Part shown: in pieces, positions 5,591-13,485 of the stretch
How the letters are laid out: each line of letters begins with the position of its first letter
How positions within the stretch are numbered: the first letter of the stretch is position 1
NCBI GenBank assembly: GCA_013316495.1
Contig: WSMP01000016.1
Coordinates: 1-18,062, forward strand
DNA: 18,062 nt
Direction of reading: 5' to 3'
From: Angelakisella sp.
GTDB lineage: Bacteria > Bacillota > Clostridia > Oscillospirales > Ruminococcaceae
Made by a program: the position numbers and the translations under genes
The notes under the pieces: model-generated
The model's input: only the letters and a program-made list of their open reading frames with translations
What the model was told of the DNA's origin: nothing
The model's database searches: none

Positions 5591-5984
5591 ACTGAACACC
5601 GATCAGGCCCTGGACGCCCTGTGTGAGATGACCCCTTACATTTCCAACATCGTGGCGGATGAGGCGGTGGTCAACGCTGTGGGGAAGATGCTGGACAACA
5701 GCCAGCCTCTTAACCTAATGGGAAAATCGCTGCTGCTTGCGAACCGCATGACAGAGACAGTCCCGCTGCTGCTGAAAACCCACCGGCCGGATGTGTATGG
5801 CATTTTGTCCGTGATGAACGGGAAAAGTGTAAAGCAGATTGCAGCGCAGCCGGTGCTGGACACCATGCGGCAAACCGCCGAACTGTTCCGGGATGAGGAT
5901 TTGCTGTCTTTTTTCAGGTTGTCCGCGCAGTCGGGGGCGGCCCCACGCTCTGCGCCCTCTGCACCCTCCCCCGGCTCCGAGTAA
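5577..5984 (+). CDS. Tail assembly chaperone, gpG-like short product
   Basis: The 135-aa protein is mostly helical (MKLSELNTDQALDALCEMTPY), with a Ala/Pro/Ser-rich C terminus (SAPSAPSPGSE). It lies between tail tube and tape measure genes, exactly where lambda gpG and its Gram-positive counterparts sit; these bind the tape measure protein and recruit tube subunits. The RBS AAGGAGG (5562-5568) lies inside the upstream gene. Near its 3' end the frame crosses a canonical slippery heptamer at 5909-5915, from which ribosomes can enter the -1 frame and make a longer G-T protein. Confidence 0.85.
   Translation: MKLSELNTDQALDALCEMTPYISNIVADEAVVNAVGKMLDNSQPLNLMGKSLLLANRMTETVPLLLKTHRPDVYGILSVMNGKSVKQIAAQPVLDTMRQTAELFRDEDLLSFFRLSAQSGAAPRSAPSAPSPGSE
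5909..5955 (+). promoter_or_regulatory. Programmed -1 ribosomal frameshift signal (G to G-T)
   Basis: In the zero frame the codons read T TTT TTC (5909-5915), a canonical X XXY YYZ slippery heptamer. Nine bases later a stem begins, GCGCAG (5925-5930) pairing with CTGCGC (5950-5955), enclosing GGGG/CCCC. The -1 frame opens only after a TGA at 5894-5896, and the zero frame stops at 5982-5984. The slip must occur in that 88-base window, and the heptamer lies in it. The -1 frame then runs open to 6256. Confidence 0.88.
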
Positions 5985-6256
5985 AGGCATACTTGGCCCT
6001 TCTGCCAGCGGTTATTAAACGAGATATCGAGAGGATATCTTTCCAAACCTATGTAACCGATGCCTTAAAAGCTGTTGCAGAAAATACAGCTGTTACCGCT
6101 GGGTTTGTTTCGGCAGGAAAACATGGCATGGCCATGTCCCGGCGATGGAGAGATTTTGACAAACCGAAAGACCCGGAAGAGACCCGCACGCCAAAAGAGG
6201 TTGTAAAGCAGATGCTGACCCTGCTGCGGGGCAAAAAACATTCCCCCAAGGGTTGA
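5915..6256 (+). CDS. Tail assembly chaperone T domain, made as a G-T fusion by -1 frameshift
   Basis: The frame is open from the slippery site and encodes QVVRAVGGGP... then AYLALLPAVIKRDIERISFQ..., ending HSPKG. Read from the upstream ATG with the -1 shift, the fusion has 226 residues. It has no ribosome binding site or ATG of its own; the nearest alternative start is a TTG at 5993 without a Shine-Dalgarno sequence. A T-like domain joined to G by low-frequency frameshift is standard in siphovirus tails, where T contacts the tube protein and G the tape measure. The tape measure gene follows after 45 bp. Confidence 0.85.
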   Translation, partial: QVVRAVGGGPTLCALCTLPRLRVKAYLALLPAVIKRDIERISFQTYVTDALKAVAENTAVTAGFVSAGKHGMAMSRRWRDFDKPKDPEETRTPKEVVKQMLTLLRGKKHSPKG

Positions 6257-6301
6257 GGTGGAAGGGCCAGGCGTGGCGGTTTCCACAAAAGGAGGTACTC
6301 C

Positions 6302-8707
6302 ATGGAAAGTTTCGATGTATTTGTAAAAATAACCTTGGATACCAGCGGATATGATCAGGCCCTGGACGCCGCCAGCAGCAAAATCCAGACCTTTGCAAGC
6401 AAGCTAAAATCTGGTTTATCCACAGCGGCAAAAGCGGGAGCGGCGGCGGTTAGCGCGGCCACGACGGCGGTAGGCCTGTTTGCAAAATCCTCGATTGAAG
6501 CTGGAATGTCCTTTGATGCGGGAATATCCAAGGTGGGCGCAGTAAGCGGCGCGGCCGCAGAAGACCTTGCACGTTTGCGGGACAAGGCTCTGGAGCTGGG
6601 CTCGTCCACGAAATTTAGCGCCACAGAAGCGGCCAACGCCATGAACGATATGGCCATGGCGGGCTGGAAAACGGAAGACATGTTGGGCGGTATAGAAGGC
6701 ATTATGCACTTGGCGACTGCTTCCGGCAAGGATTTAGCTTCAACTTCGGACGTTGTCACCAGCGCCTTAACCGCCTTTGGGCTATCCGCATCTGACAGCG
6801 GACATTTTGCAGACATCCTGGCGGTTGCCTCCGGCAACGCCAAGACCAGCATTGGAACGATGGGGGAGACCTTTAAGACCGTCGCCCCTCTGGCTGGCGC
6901 GTTGGGGTATTCCGCAGACGACACGGCTTTGGCTATCGGCTTAATGACAAGCGCCGGTGTAGAGGCCTCCAAAGCTGGCACTGCCCTCGGCTCTATCTTT
7001 ACCCGCCTTTCAACCGATGCCGGGGCCAGTTCGGAAAGCCTGGGTGCCCTTGGCACTCTTACACAGCAGCTAGGGGTAGAGTTTTATAACACGGATGGCA
7101 GCACAAGAGACTTTATGGCGGTCTTAATGGATAGCCGGGAAGCCTGGAAAGGCCTTACGGAAGAGGAACAGCTTAACTGCGCCGCCACAATTGCGGGCCA
7201 AGATGCAATGACTGGCTGGCTTTCGATGATGACCGCGGCGCCGGGAGATGTGGAAAAACTGGCTTCTTCCCTGGAAAACGCTGACGGAACGGCACAGGCC
7301 ATGGCAAAGACGATGGAAGACAATTTGGCCGGTGATATAACCAAGTTTCATTCGGCTTTGGAAGGGGCAAAAATTCTTCTTTCTGATGGGCTTACACCAG
7401 AGCTCCGGGATTTTGTGCAGTTTGGGGCAAATGCCATTTCAGCGCTTTCCAGCGCCTTCACAGATGGTGGTTTGGATGGCTTAATGAATTCCCTTGGAGG
7501 AGTCATCACCGATGGACTGAATATGGTTGCATCGAAAATCCCGGAGGTTATTCGTGTTGGAATACAGCTTCTGGAAGCTCTTGCAACGGGAATTGCCAGC
7601 AATGTTCCGGCCCTTCTTGACACCGCCCAGGAAATGCTCGCTAGCTTTATTGGCTACCTCCAATCCAACCTTTCGCAGCTAATCGCCACCGGCATCGAGG
7701 CGCTTCTTCGTTTTTCCGGTGGCCTTCGTGAAGGGGCCGGAGAACTGGTGGATTCTGCAATTATCCTCCTTCAAACGCTGGCTGGCGGTCTTATTCAGGC
7801 ACTTCCTGAACTGCTCACAACGATTTCGGAAATCGTATCGAATATTGCCTGTATGATCAACGAGAATGCGCCAAAGCTAATTGCTACAGGGCTGGAGCTT
7901 ATTGCAAAACTGGTGGCGGGCCTTATACAGAACATTCCGGTAATTTTGATGAATATGCCCCAAATTATTGGGGCCATCTGGAATGCCATTACCAATGTCA
8001 ACTGGATCCATTTGGGAGCAATTCTCATAACTAGCATCGCAGATGGAATTCGCTCGATGGGGGAAAGCCTATTGAGCACGGTAAAGGAAGTTCTTCAGAA
8101 TCCCCTTGGCTTTATGAACGAGCTGTTTTCCAGTCTCAAAAATATGGGCAGCCAAACCATGCAGCTTTTTTCTTCCGGAATCAGTGGTATGGCAAGTTCG
8201 ATTTTTACAGCAGTTACCAGCATCAAAAACACGATTGAAAGCATACTCTCCACCCTTGCCTCCTCCGCTTTAAATTGGGGCCGGGACATGATACAAGGCT
8301 TTGCCAACGGTATCACCAGCGGGATGCAAAACCTGCTGAACACGGTAAAAAACCTTGCGGGACGCATCGCCAGCTTTTTGCACTTCTCCCGTCCCGATGA
8401 AGGCCCCCTGCGGGATTATGAGACCTGGATGCCGGATTTTATGGCCGGGCTGGCCGGAGGCATCCGTTCCAACACCTGGCGGGTGGAGGACGCCCTGAGC
8501 AGCCTCACCAGCCAGATGCAGATGGAGATGATCGGGGCCATTCCGGCAGACGCTGCCAGCGCCCCAAGGGCCCCCGCGGCGCCTTACGGGGATGTGTATA
8601 TCAACATCAGCGGGGCGCAGTACAGCAGCGAGCAAAGCCTCGCCAGAGCGATAGCCCAGGAGCTTCAGTTTATGACACAAAGGGGGAATGCGTTTGCGCC
8701 AGCATGA
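6302..8707 (+). CDS. Tail tape measure protein (TP901 type)
   Basis: The 801-aa protein sets tail length and occupies the tube lumen. The N-terminal half (about 60-370) is the conserved TP901-type core (FDAGISKVGAVSG, ATEAANAMNDMAMAG, SAGVEASKAGTAL). Residues about 375-640 contain repeated hydrophobic helices (LIATGIEALLRF, LIQALPELLTTI, LIATGLELIAKLV). The C terminus carries the usual GRDMIQGFANGI and FSRPDEGPLRDYE segments. AAGGAGGT precedes the ATG. At about 0.15 nm per residue the predicted tail is roughly 120 nm long, fairly short for a siphovirus. The last 20 bases overlap the Dit gene. The C-terminal 300 codons are GC-richer than the middle, a hint of modular exchange. Confidence 0.95.
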   Translation: MESFDVFVKITLDTSGYDQALDAASSKIQTFASKLKSGLSTAAKAGAAAVSAATTAVGLFAKSSIEAGMSFDAGISKVGAVSGAAAEDLARLRDKALELGSSTKFSATEAANAMNDMAMAGWKTEDMLGGIEGIMHLATASGKDLASTSDVVTSALTAFGLSASDSGHFADILAVASGNAKTSIGTMGETFKTVAPLAGALGYSADDTALAIGLMTSAGVEASKAGTALGSIFTRLSTDAGASSESLGALGTLTQQLGVEFYNTDGSTRDFMAVLMDSREAWKGLTEEEQLNCAATIAGQDAMTGWLSMMTAAPGDVEKLASSLENADGTAQAMAKTMEDNLAGDITKFHSALEGAKILLSDGLTPELRDFVQFGANAISALSSAFTDGGLDGLMNSLGGVITDGLNMVASKIPEVIRVGIQLLEALATGIASNVPALLDTAQEMLASFIGYLQSNLSQLIATGIEALLRFSGGLREGAGELVDSAIILLQTLAGGLIQALPELLTTISEIVSNIACMINENAPKLIATGLELIAKLVAGLIQNIPVILMNMPQIIGAIWNAITNVNWIHLGAILITSIADGIRSMGESLLSTVKEVLQNPLGFMNELFSSLKNMGSQTMQLFSSGISGMASSIFTAVTSIKNTIESILSTLASSALNWGRDMIQGFANGITSGMQNLLNTVKNLAGRIASFLHFSRPDEGPLRDYETWMPDFMAGLAGGIRSNTWRVEDALSSLTSQMQMEMIGAIPADAASAPRAPAAPYGDVYINISGAQYSSEQSLARAIAQELQFMTQRGNAFAPA

Positions 8708-9410
8708 TCTTTTTTGGCTGGATAATATCTGCTGCGAGGATGTGGGGCTGCGGCTCCAGGGGCCGGTGAGCTTTTCCTCCCCTCAGGCAAAGGTGGATAC
8801 CTTGTCGGTTCCGGGGCGCAATGGGGACATCCATTTCTTCGATGGTTCCTACGCCAATATCTCCGGCTCTGCCCGCTGCTTCGCCCTTGCCCAGGAGCGG
8901 GTCGACCTGGCGCTTTCCGCCATTGTGGGGTGGTGCCTGTCCGCTCCCGGATACCACCGGCTGTCTGTATCCGATGAACCGGATTTCTACCGCCTGGCTC
9001 GGATAAGCACCGGTCCCAAAACAGAGATCCGAATGCGGATTTTGGCCCCCTTTGAGCTGACCTTCGACTGCAAGCCCCAGCGCTTTTCCAGGCTTGGCGA
9101 ATGGCCCGTTCTCTACAAGGCCCCTGGCAGGCTCCGCAACCCTTATATGTTTGCATCCGAGCCTCTCGTTAAAATAACCGGCAGCGGCCCCGGAACGGTG
9201 CAGATTGGTACCTATCCAGTGAAGATATTGGAACTGGACGGCCACATCATGCTGGACAGCCGGACACAAAACACATATCGGGGGACAGAAAATAAAAATA
9301 CCGCCATCCAGGCGGCGGAGTTTCCCCGTTTAGCTCCAGGGGAAAACGAAATTGCGTGGAGCGGCGGGGTGGAATCGGTGGAGATTACCCCCCACTGGTG
9401 GACACTGTGA
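8688..9410 (+). CDS. Distal tail protein (Dit)
   Basis: The 240-aa protein has the Dit pattern: an N-terminal belt domain with VPGRNGDI (41-48) after a strand-rich start, and a C-terminal beta-rich galectin-like part ending PHWWTL. Position between tape measure and Tal is the invariant Dit position in Gram-positive siphophages. Dit forms the hexameric hub joining the tube to the baseplate. The ATG lies 20 bases inside the tape measure gene, after AAAGGGGG, and spacing to Tal is 13 bp. Confidence 0.85.
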   Translation: MRLRQHDLFWLDNICCEDVGLRLQGPVSFSSPQAKVDTLSVPGRNGDIHFFDGSYANISGSARCFALAQERVDLALSAIVGWCLSAPGYHRLSVSDEPDFYRLARISTGPKTEIRMRILAPFELTFDCKPQRFSRLGEWPVLYKAPGRLRNPYMFASEPLVKITGSGPGTVQIGTYPVKILELDGHIMLDSRTQNTYRGTENKNTAIQAAEFPRLAPGENEIAWSGGVESVEITPHWWTL

Positions 9411-9423
9411 AAGGAGCGCAAAA

Positions 9424-11358
9424 ATGAAGCCTGTTTTATACCCCTCCCAGGAGACCGCCTTTGGCTCCAACGGCCTGGGCGTCCTCACCGATGCCGCCTC
9501 CTGCGTGATCACAGAGGAGCGAAACGGGGCCTTTGAGCTGGAGATGACCTATCCTGTTTCCGGCATCCACTATAAGGAAATCGCCCCCCGGTGCATCATC
9601 CTGGCAAAGCCTAACCCGGTGGATGACCCGCAGCCATTCCGGGTGTACCGCATCACCAAGCCGATGGGCGGTTTGGTGACGGTCTACGGCGAGCATATCA
9701 GCTATGACCTGGCGGGGGTGCCGGCATCGCCCTTTGCTGCGGAATCGGCTCCGGACGCCATGGAAAAGCTAAAAAGCTCTTCCGCCATCCCCACCCCATT
9801 TTCCTTTTGGACCGATAAGGACACCGCAGGCACTATGGGGATTACTGCCCCGGTGGCCCTCCGGTCCCTTCTGGGAGGGCGAGAAGGCAGCGTTTTAGAC
9901 GTTTACGGCGGAGAGTACAAATTCGACCGTTACACCGTCCGCCTGTACAACCAAAGGGGACAGAACCGGGGGGCGTCCATCCGGTACGGAAAGAACCTCA
10001 CCGACCTCACCCAGGACGAGAACATCGCCGGGGTGTACACAGGGGTATACCCCTACTGGAGCAGCATGGAGGGGGCGCTGGTGCAGCTCCCGGAAAAGAT
10101 ACTGCCGGCCCCCGGAAACTACGACTTTACCCGGATTATGACCCTGGACCTCTCATCCGAGTTTCAGGAACCACCCACCCAGGACCAGCTCCGGGCACGG
10201 GCAGAGGCCTACATGAAAGCCAACAACATCGGGGTGCCAAAGGTGAGCTTGACGGTAAGTTTTGTCCCCCTGGAGCAGACCGAGGAGTATAAGGACATCG
10301 GGCTGCTGGAGCGGGTGGAGCTTTGCGACACCGTGAATGTGGAGTTTCCGGCCCTGGGAGTATCTGCAACCGCTAAATGTGTCCGGACAGTCTACGATGC
10401 CTTGCTGGACCGCTACAAATCGGTGGAGCTGGGGGACGCCAGAACCAATATTGCGGACACCATCGCCGCCCAGCAGCAGAAAATTGAACAGGCTCCGGAC
10501 AAAACCTTTGTACAGCAGGCGGTGGATTCTGCCACCGGACAGATTACCGGCAACAAGGGCGGATACGTGGTCCTTCATTCCTCCACCGGCAGCAAGGAGC
10601 CGGATGAAATCCTCATCATGGATACCCCGGATATCAAGACCGCCGTCAAGGTGTGGAGATGGAACAAGGCGGGACTGGGGTACTCCTCCTATGGGTACAA
10701 CGGGCCCTATGGCCTGGCGATGACCCAGGATGGGTCCATTGTGGCGGATTTTATCACGGCGGGAACATTGAATGCGGCGTTGGCGAAAGTGATTAACCTT
10801 GACGCTTCCAATATTAACACTGGAAGTTTGAATGCCAGCCTGATAAAAACAGGTGTTTTAGATGCGGCACTTGCAAAAATCATCAATATTGACGCTTCCA
10901 GTATTAACACCGGAAGTTTAAATGCAGAACGGATAAAAAGTGGAAGAATAGTCAGCGTAAATGGAATAACAGAAATGGACTTGGACGATGGCAAAATATA
11001 CATCAAACAAAAAGTGGGAAATGGCGTTTTGATATTATCCGAATCCGGTCTTGAATTAAAAGAAGGAGGTACAACGAAGGTAAGTATCAATCTTAATTCG
11101 GGACAAGGAGGAAAAATCACGTCAGATGTAAGAACGGATAATCTCAATTTAGATTATCTAAAGTCTGACTTTGTGATGGTAAATAACTTGCAGGTGCGTG
11201 AGTGGTTTCGTGTGAATGGAGAGTTTGAAGCAAATTCCATTGAAACTTCGACTATAAACACCGAAACACTTCGAGTAGACGGTCTCGATTTTTCTCCCGA
11301 AACCATAACGGACAGAAATGGGGAGAGGTGGACAGTCCTGGCGATAGCGGCAAATTAA
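9424..11358 (+). CDS. Tail-associated lysin/tip protein (Tal, prophage endopeptidase tail family)
   Basis: The ATG at 9424 follows AAGGAG (9411-9416) and gives 644 aa; an in-frame ATG further upstream lies inside Dit without an RBS. Residues 1-375 match the conserved N-terminal gp27-like hub (NGAFELEMTYPV, HISYDL at 91-96). Next is a segment common in Gram-positive minor structural proteins (GGYVVLHSS...MDTPDIKTAVKVWRWN, about 378-420). Then come two 30-residue repeats (446-505) and a beta-helical-looking C terminus. In phages the trimer caps the tube and opens on contact with the cell wall. No catalytic peptidase or lysozyme domain is recognisable. DNA after about 10740 is clearly AT-richer than before, so the C-terminal third looks acquired separately. 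Confidence 0.85.
   Translation: MKPVLYPSQETAFGSNGLGVLTDAASCVITEERNGAFELEMTYPVSGIHYKEIAPRCIILAKPNPVDDPQPFRVYRITKPMGGLVTVYGEHISYDLAGVPASPFAAESAPDAMEKLKSSSAIPTPFSFWTDKDTAGTMGITAPVALRSLLGGREGSVLDVYGGEYKFDRYTVRLYNQRGQNRGASIRYGKNLTDLTQDENIAGVYTGVYPYWSSMEGALVQLPEKILPAPGNYDFTRIMTLDLSSEFQEPPTQDQLRARAEAYMKANNIGVPKVSLTVSFVPLEQTEEYKDIGLLERVELCDTVNVEFPALGVSATAKCVRTVYDALLDRYKSVELGDARTNIADTIAAQQQKIEQAPDKTFVQQAVDSATGQITGNKGGYVVLHSSTGSKEPDEILIMDTPDIKTAVKVWRWNKAGLGYSSYGYNGPYGLAMTQDGSIVADFITAGTLNAALAKVINLDASNINTGSLNASLIKTGVLDAALAKIINIDASSINTGSLNAERIKSGRIVSVNGITEMDLDDGKIYIKQKVGNGVLILSESGLELKEGGTTKVSINLNSGQGGKITSDVRTDNLNLDYLKSDFVMVNNLQVREWFRVNGEFEANSIETSTINTETLRVDGLDFSPETITDRNGERWTVLAIAAN
10761..10940 (+). repeat. 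Two 90-bp tandem repeats within the Tal gene
   Basis: The units 10761-10850 and 10851-10940 encode G-x-L-x-A-A-L-A-K-x-I-N-x-D-A-S-x-I-N-T-G-S-L-N-A and then x-x-I-K-x-G. They share most bases, including GACGCTTCCA at 10801 and 10891. The pattern suggests a repeating triple-stranded beta shaft element in the tail tip. Confidence 0.9.
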
Positions 11359-11370
11359 AGGAGGACACCG

Positions 11371-13485
11371 ATGGAAAACTACCAAATTGAGCAGCGCATC
11401 AAAATTGATTTTGCTTATTCCGGCGTGCCGCCCAGAGTATACGCCAAGCAGTACGACAACAATATGCGGGTGGTGGCGGTGGACCTGTACAATAACGGCG
11501 TCCCCTATGTTGTGCCGGCAGGGTACTCCGTGAATATTCGCATGGAGAAATTGGACGGTCACCACGTTTATAACCCTGCGCTGTTCGGTACTGGCAATAC
11601 GGTTTTTGCTATCCTCACCCAGCAAATGCTGACGCATCCAGGGGAGCTGATGGCAGAAATGGAAGTGGTACAAGCGGAAAATGTGCTTAAAACAGCAACG
11701 TTTATGGTTGTTTGTGTTCCCTCCATGATTCCGCCTGGGGAGATTGAAAGCACCGATGAATATAAAACGCTTCAGGAACTCTCTGCACAGGCGCTTGCGG
11801 CAGCGAAGTCCGCAGAGGAAAGCGCCAGGGAGGCCGAGGCCGGCCAGTCCGCCGCAGCAGAAAGCGCAGAGACAGCATCCGCTGCCGCCACTACCGCGGC
11901 GGAAAACAGCGAGAGCGCCCAGGCGGCGGCTCTCCAGGCGGCAGCCAGCGCTGCGGCCGCAGCGGAAAGCGCAGAACAGGCTGCGCAAATGGCCGTTGGA
12001 GCAAAGGGCTGGTATGCAGACCCGGAATCTCTCCAAGCAGCGTATCCCGCCGGTCAAAACGGCTGGTGGGCTATTGTGGGCACCACTGACACCATATGGA
12101 CCTGGGACAGCGATACAGAGGCCTGGACGGACAGCGGGGACAAGACAGACCTCTCCGAATACCCCGCCTGGGCCGACCTTGCCGGGAAGCTCCTGGTGCC
12201 CTGCAACTGCATCTACGAGGACGGCACCCATGCCATCACCAAGCAGAGCGCCAAACAGGACACCGGGGCGCAGTACACCATCGTCATGGTCCCCACCCAC
12301 AACTACACCGCTGGGGACGCTGTAACCATCGCCGGAGAGGCGGTCGCGGTCAAGTACCAGGCCAGCGATGCGGCCGTCCAGACCGGGGCCTGGCTGGCGG
12401 GCCGCCCTGTCCAGGCGGAGGTCTTCGGCGGCACCCTGTACCTGGCGGCAAATCAGCCCTCCCAGGGGGGTGATGGCAACGTAACTATGGCGGATGGGGC
12501 GGAAATCACCGTCCCGGAGGACTGGGGCCCTGGCCCCTGGAAGCTGGAGCTTACGGAGGATGAGGAGGCTGGCAGCGCTCCCCTCGGTCCCAACGTGGCC
12601 GGGTACGTGGGGGAAATCGTCTACTTCGCGGACAGTATCCTGCGGGAAAATCATGTTTGGGCAGACGGTAAGCCAATTGATACCGAACAGTGGCCGGAAC
12701 TGGCGGAGTACGCTGCCAAGGCCGGGTGGCGGCGAAACGAGGCGATGCAGTATATTGTCCCGGACCTGCGGGGACGGTTCCTCTTGGGGGCAAGCGAGGG
12801 GCGGTCAGTAGGAACTGTAGGTGGCGAGGAGATGCACACACTGTTGTGGAATGAGATGCCGGAACATTATCATCATTATCCCGTAAATAGTCCTGGAACA
12901 GATTCCGGAATTTGGGGACCTGTCGATACACTCCAGCAGAAAGGAGATGTTACCTCCGCCACGCTCTCAACAGGGAATTCTCATCCCCATAACAACATGC
13001 CGCCCTACTATGTCGTTGTCCCGCAAATACGGGCCAAGGTGGATGTGGTCTATGCCAAGATGCCAGAATCTATTCCCGCCGGGGATGTCACCTACGACAA
13101 TACCGGCAGCGGCTTGCAGGCGGAGACGGTGCAGGGGGCGGTTGATGAGGTTGCTGGGCGAACGGATGGGCTTATCAACATTGACGATGTTACCATATCA
13201 TTTGGTAATGGCTGGGAAATTTATAATCACAGCATTGAGGTTAAAAACGGCATCTTGTGCGGATTTGTTTTAGCTGTCTCCGAAAAGCCTCGCGCATTTA
13301 CGCCAGTATCCAATTACAATATCAAGGGCAGAATAGCTTTAGGGATTGGAATGCTGGATGATGGCATTTTTGCCCCTTTGGCTATAGACATGGATAGTAC
13401 AACCTATATAGATAGATGGTTGCAGATTTGGACAATCATCTCCATACCGTGGGACCCCACCTGGACCAAAAAGGAGGCAAGATAA
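11371..13485 (+). CDS. Upper baseplate protein (BppU-like) fused to a tail-collar fibre
   Basis: The 704-aa protein reads as a single-chain adaptor plus fibre. Residues about 1-130 resemble the BppU upper baseplate domain (DFAYSGVPPRVYAKQ). Residues 137-210 are an Ala/Ser/Glu helical stretch, a probable trimeric coiled coil. Residues 213-258 carry the GWYADPESL / GWWAIVGTTDTIW module often seen in Clostridia fibres. Residues about 415-560 are a phage tail-collar domain (PDLRGRFLLGASEG near 463-476; EHYHHYP near 496; HPHNNMPPYYVV near 538). The end has VTYDNTGSGLQAETVQ, another common fibre motif. AAAGGAGG precedes the ATG. Its stop overlaps the next ATG (TAATG), so both fibres are probably made in a fixed ratio. 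Confidence 0.8.
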   Translation: MENYQIEQRIKIDFAYSGVPPRVYAKQYDNNMRVVAVDLYNNGVPYVVPAGYSVNIRMEKLDGHHVYNPALFGTGNTVFAILTQQMLTHPGELMAEMEVVQAENVLKTATFMVVCVPSMIPPGEIESTDEYKTLQELSAQALAAAKSAEESAREAEAGQSAAAESAETASAAATTAAENSESAQAAALQAAASAAAAAESAEQAAQMAVGAKGWYADPESLQAAYPAGQNGWWAIVGTTDTIWTWDSDTEAWTDSGDKTDLSEYPAWADLAGKLLVPCNCIYEDGTHAITKQSAKQDTGAQYTIVMVPTHNYTAGDAVTIAGEAVAVKYQASDAAVQTGAWLAGRPVQAEVFGGTLYLAANQPSQGGDGNVTMADGAEITVPEDWGPGPWKLELTEDEEAGSAPLGPNVAGYVGEIVYFADSILRENHVWADGKPIDTEQWPELAEYAAKAGWRRNEAMQYIVPDLRGRFLLGASEGRSVGTVGGEEMHTLLWNEMPEHYHHYPVNSPGTDSGIWGPVDTLQQKGDVTSATLSTGNSHPHNNMPPYYVVVPQIRAKVDVVYAKMPESIPAGDVTYDNTGSGLQAETVQGAVDEVAGRTDGLINIDDVTISFGNGWEIYNHSIEVKNGILCGFVLAVSEKPRAFTPVSNYNIKGRIALGIGMLDDGIFAPLAIDMDSTTYIDRWLQIWTIISIPWDPTWTKKEAR

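Noticed and set aside
5993..6256. T chaperone as an independent gene starting at TTG 5993
   Set aside because: No Shine-Dalgarno sequence precedes it, and the frame is open upstream to a canonical slippery site, so frameshift expression explains it better.
11158..12654. Long minus-strand open frame (498 codons) opposite the fibre genes
   Set aside because: Codon pattern, RBS and homology favour the plus-strand tail genes; the frame is a by-product of base composition.
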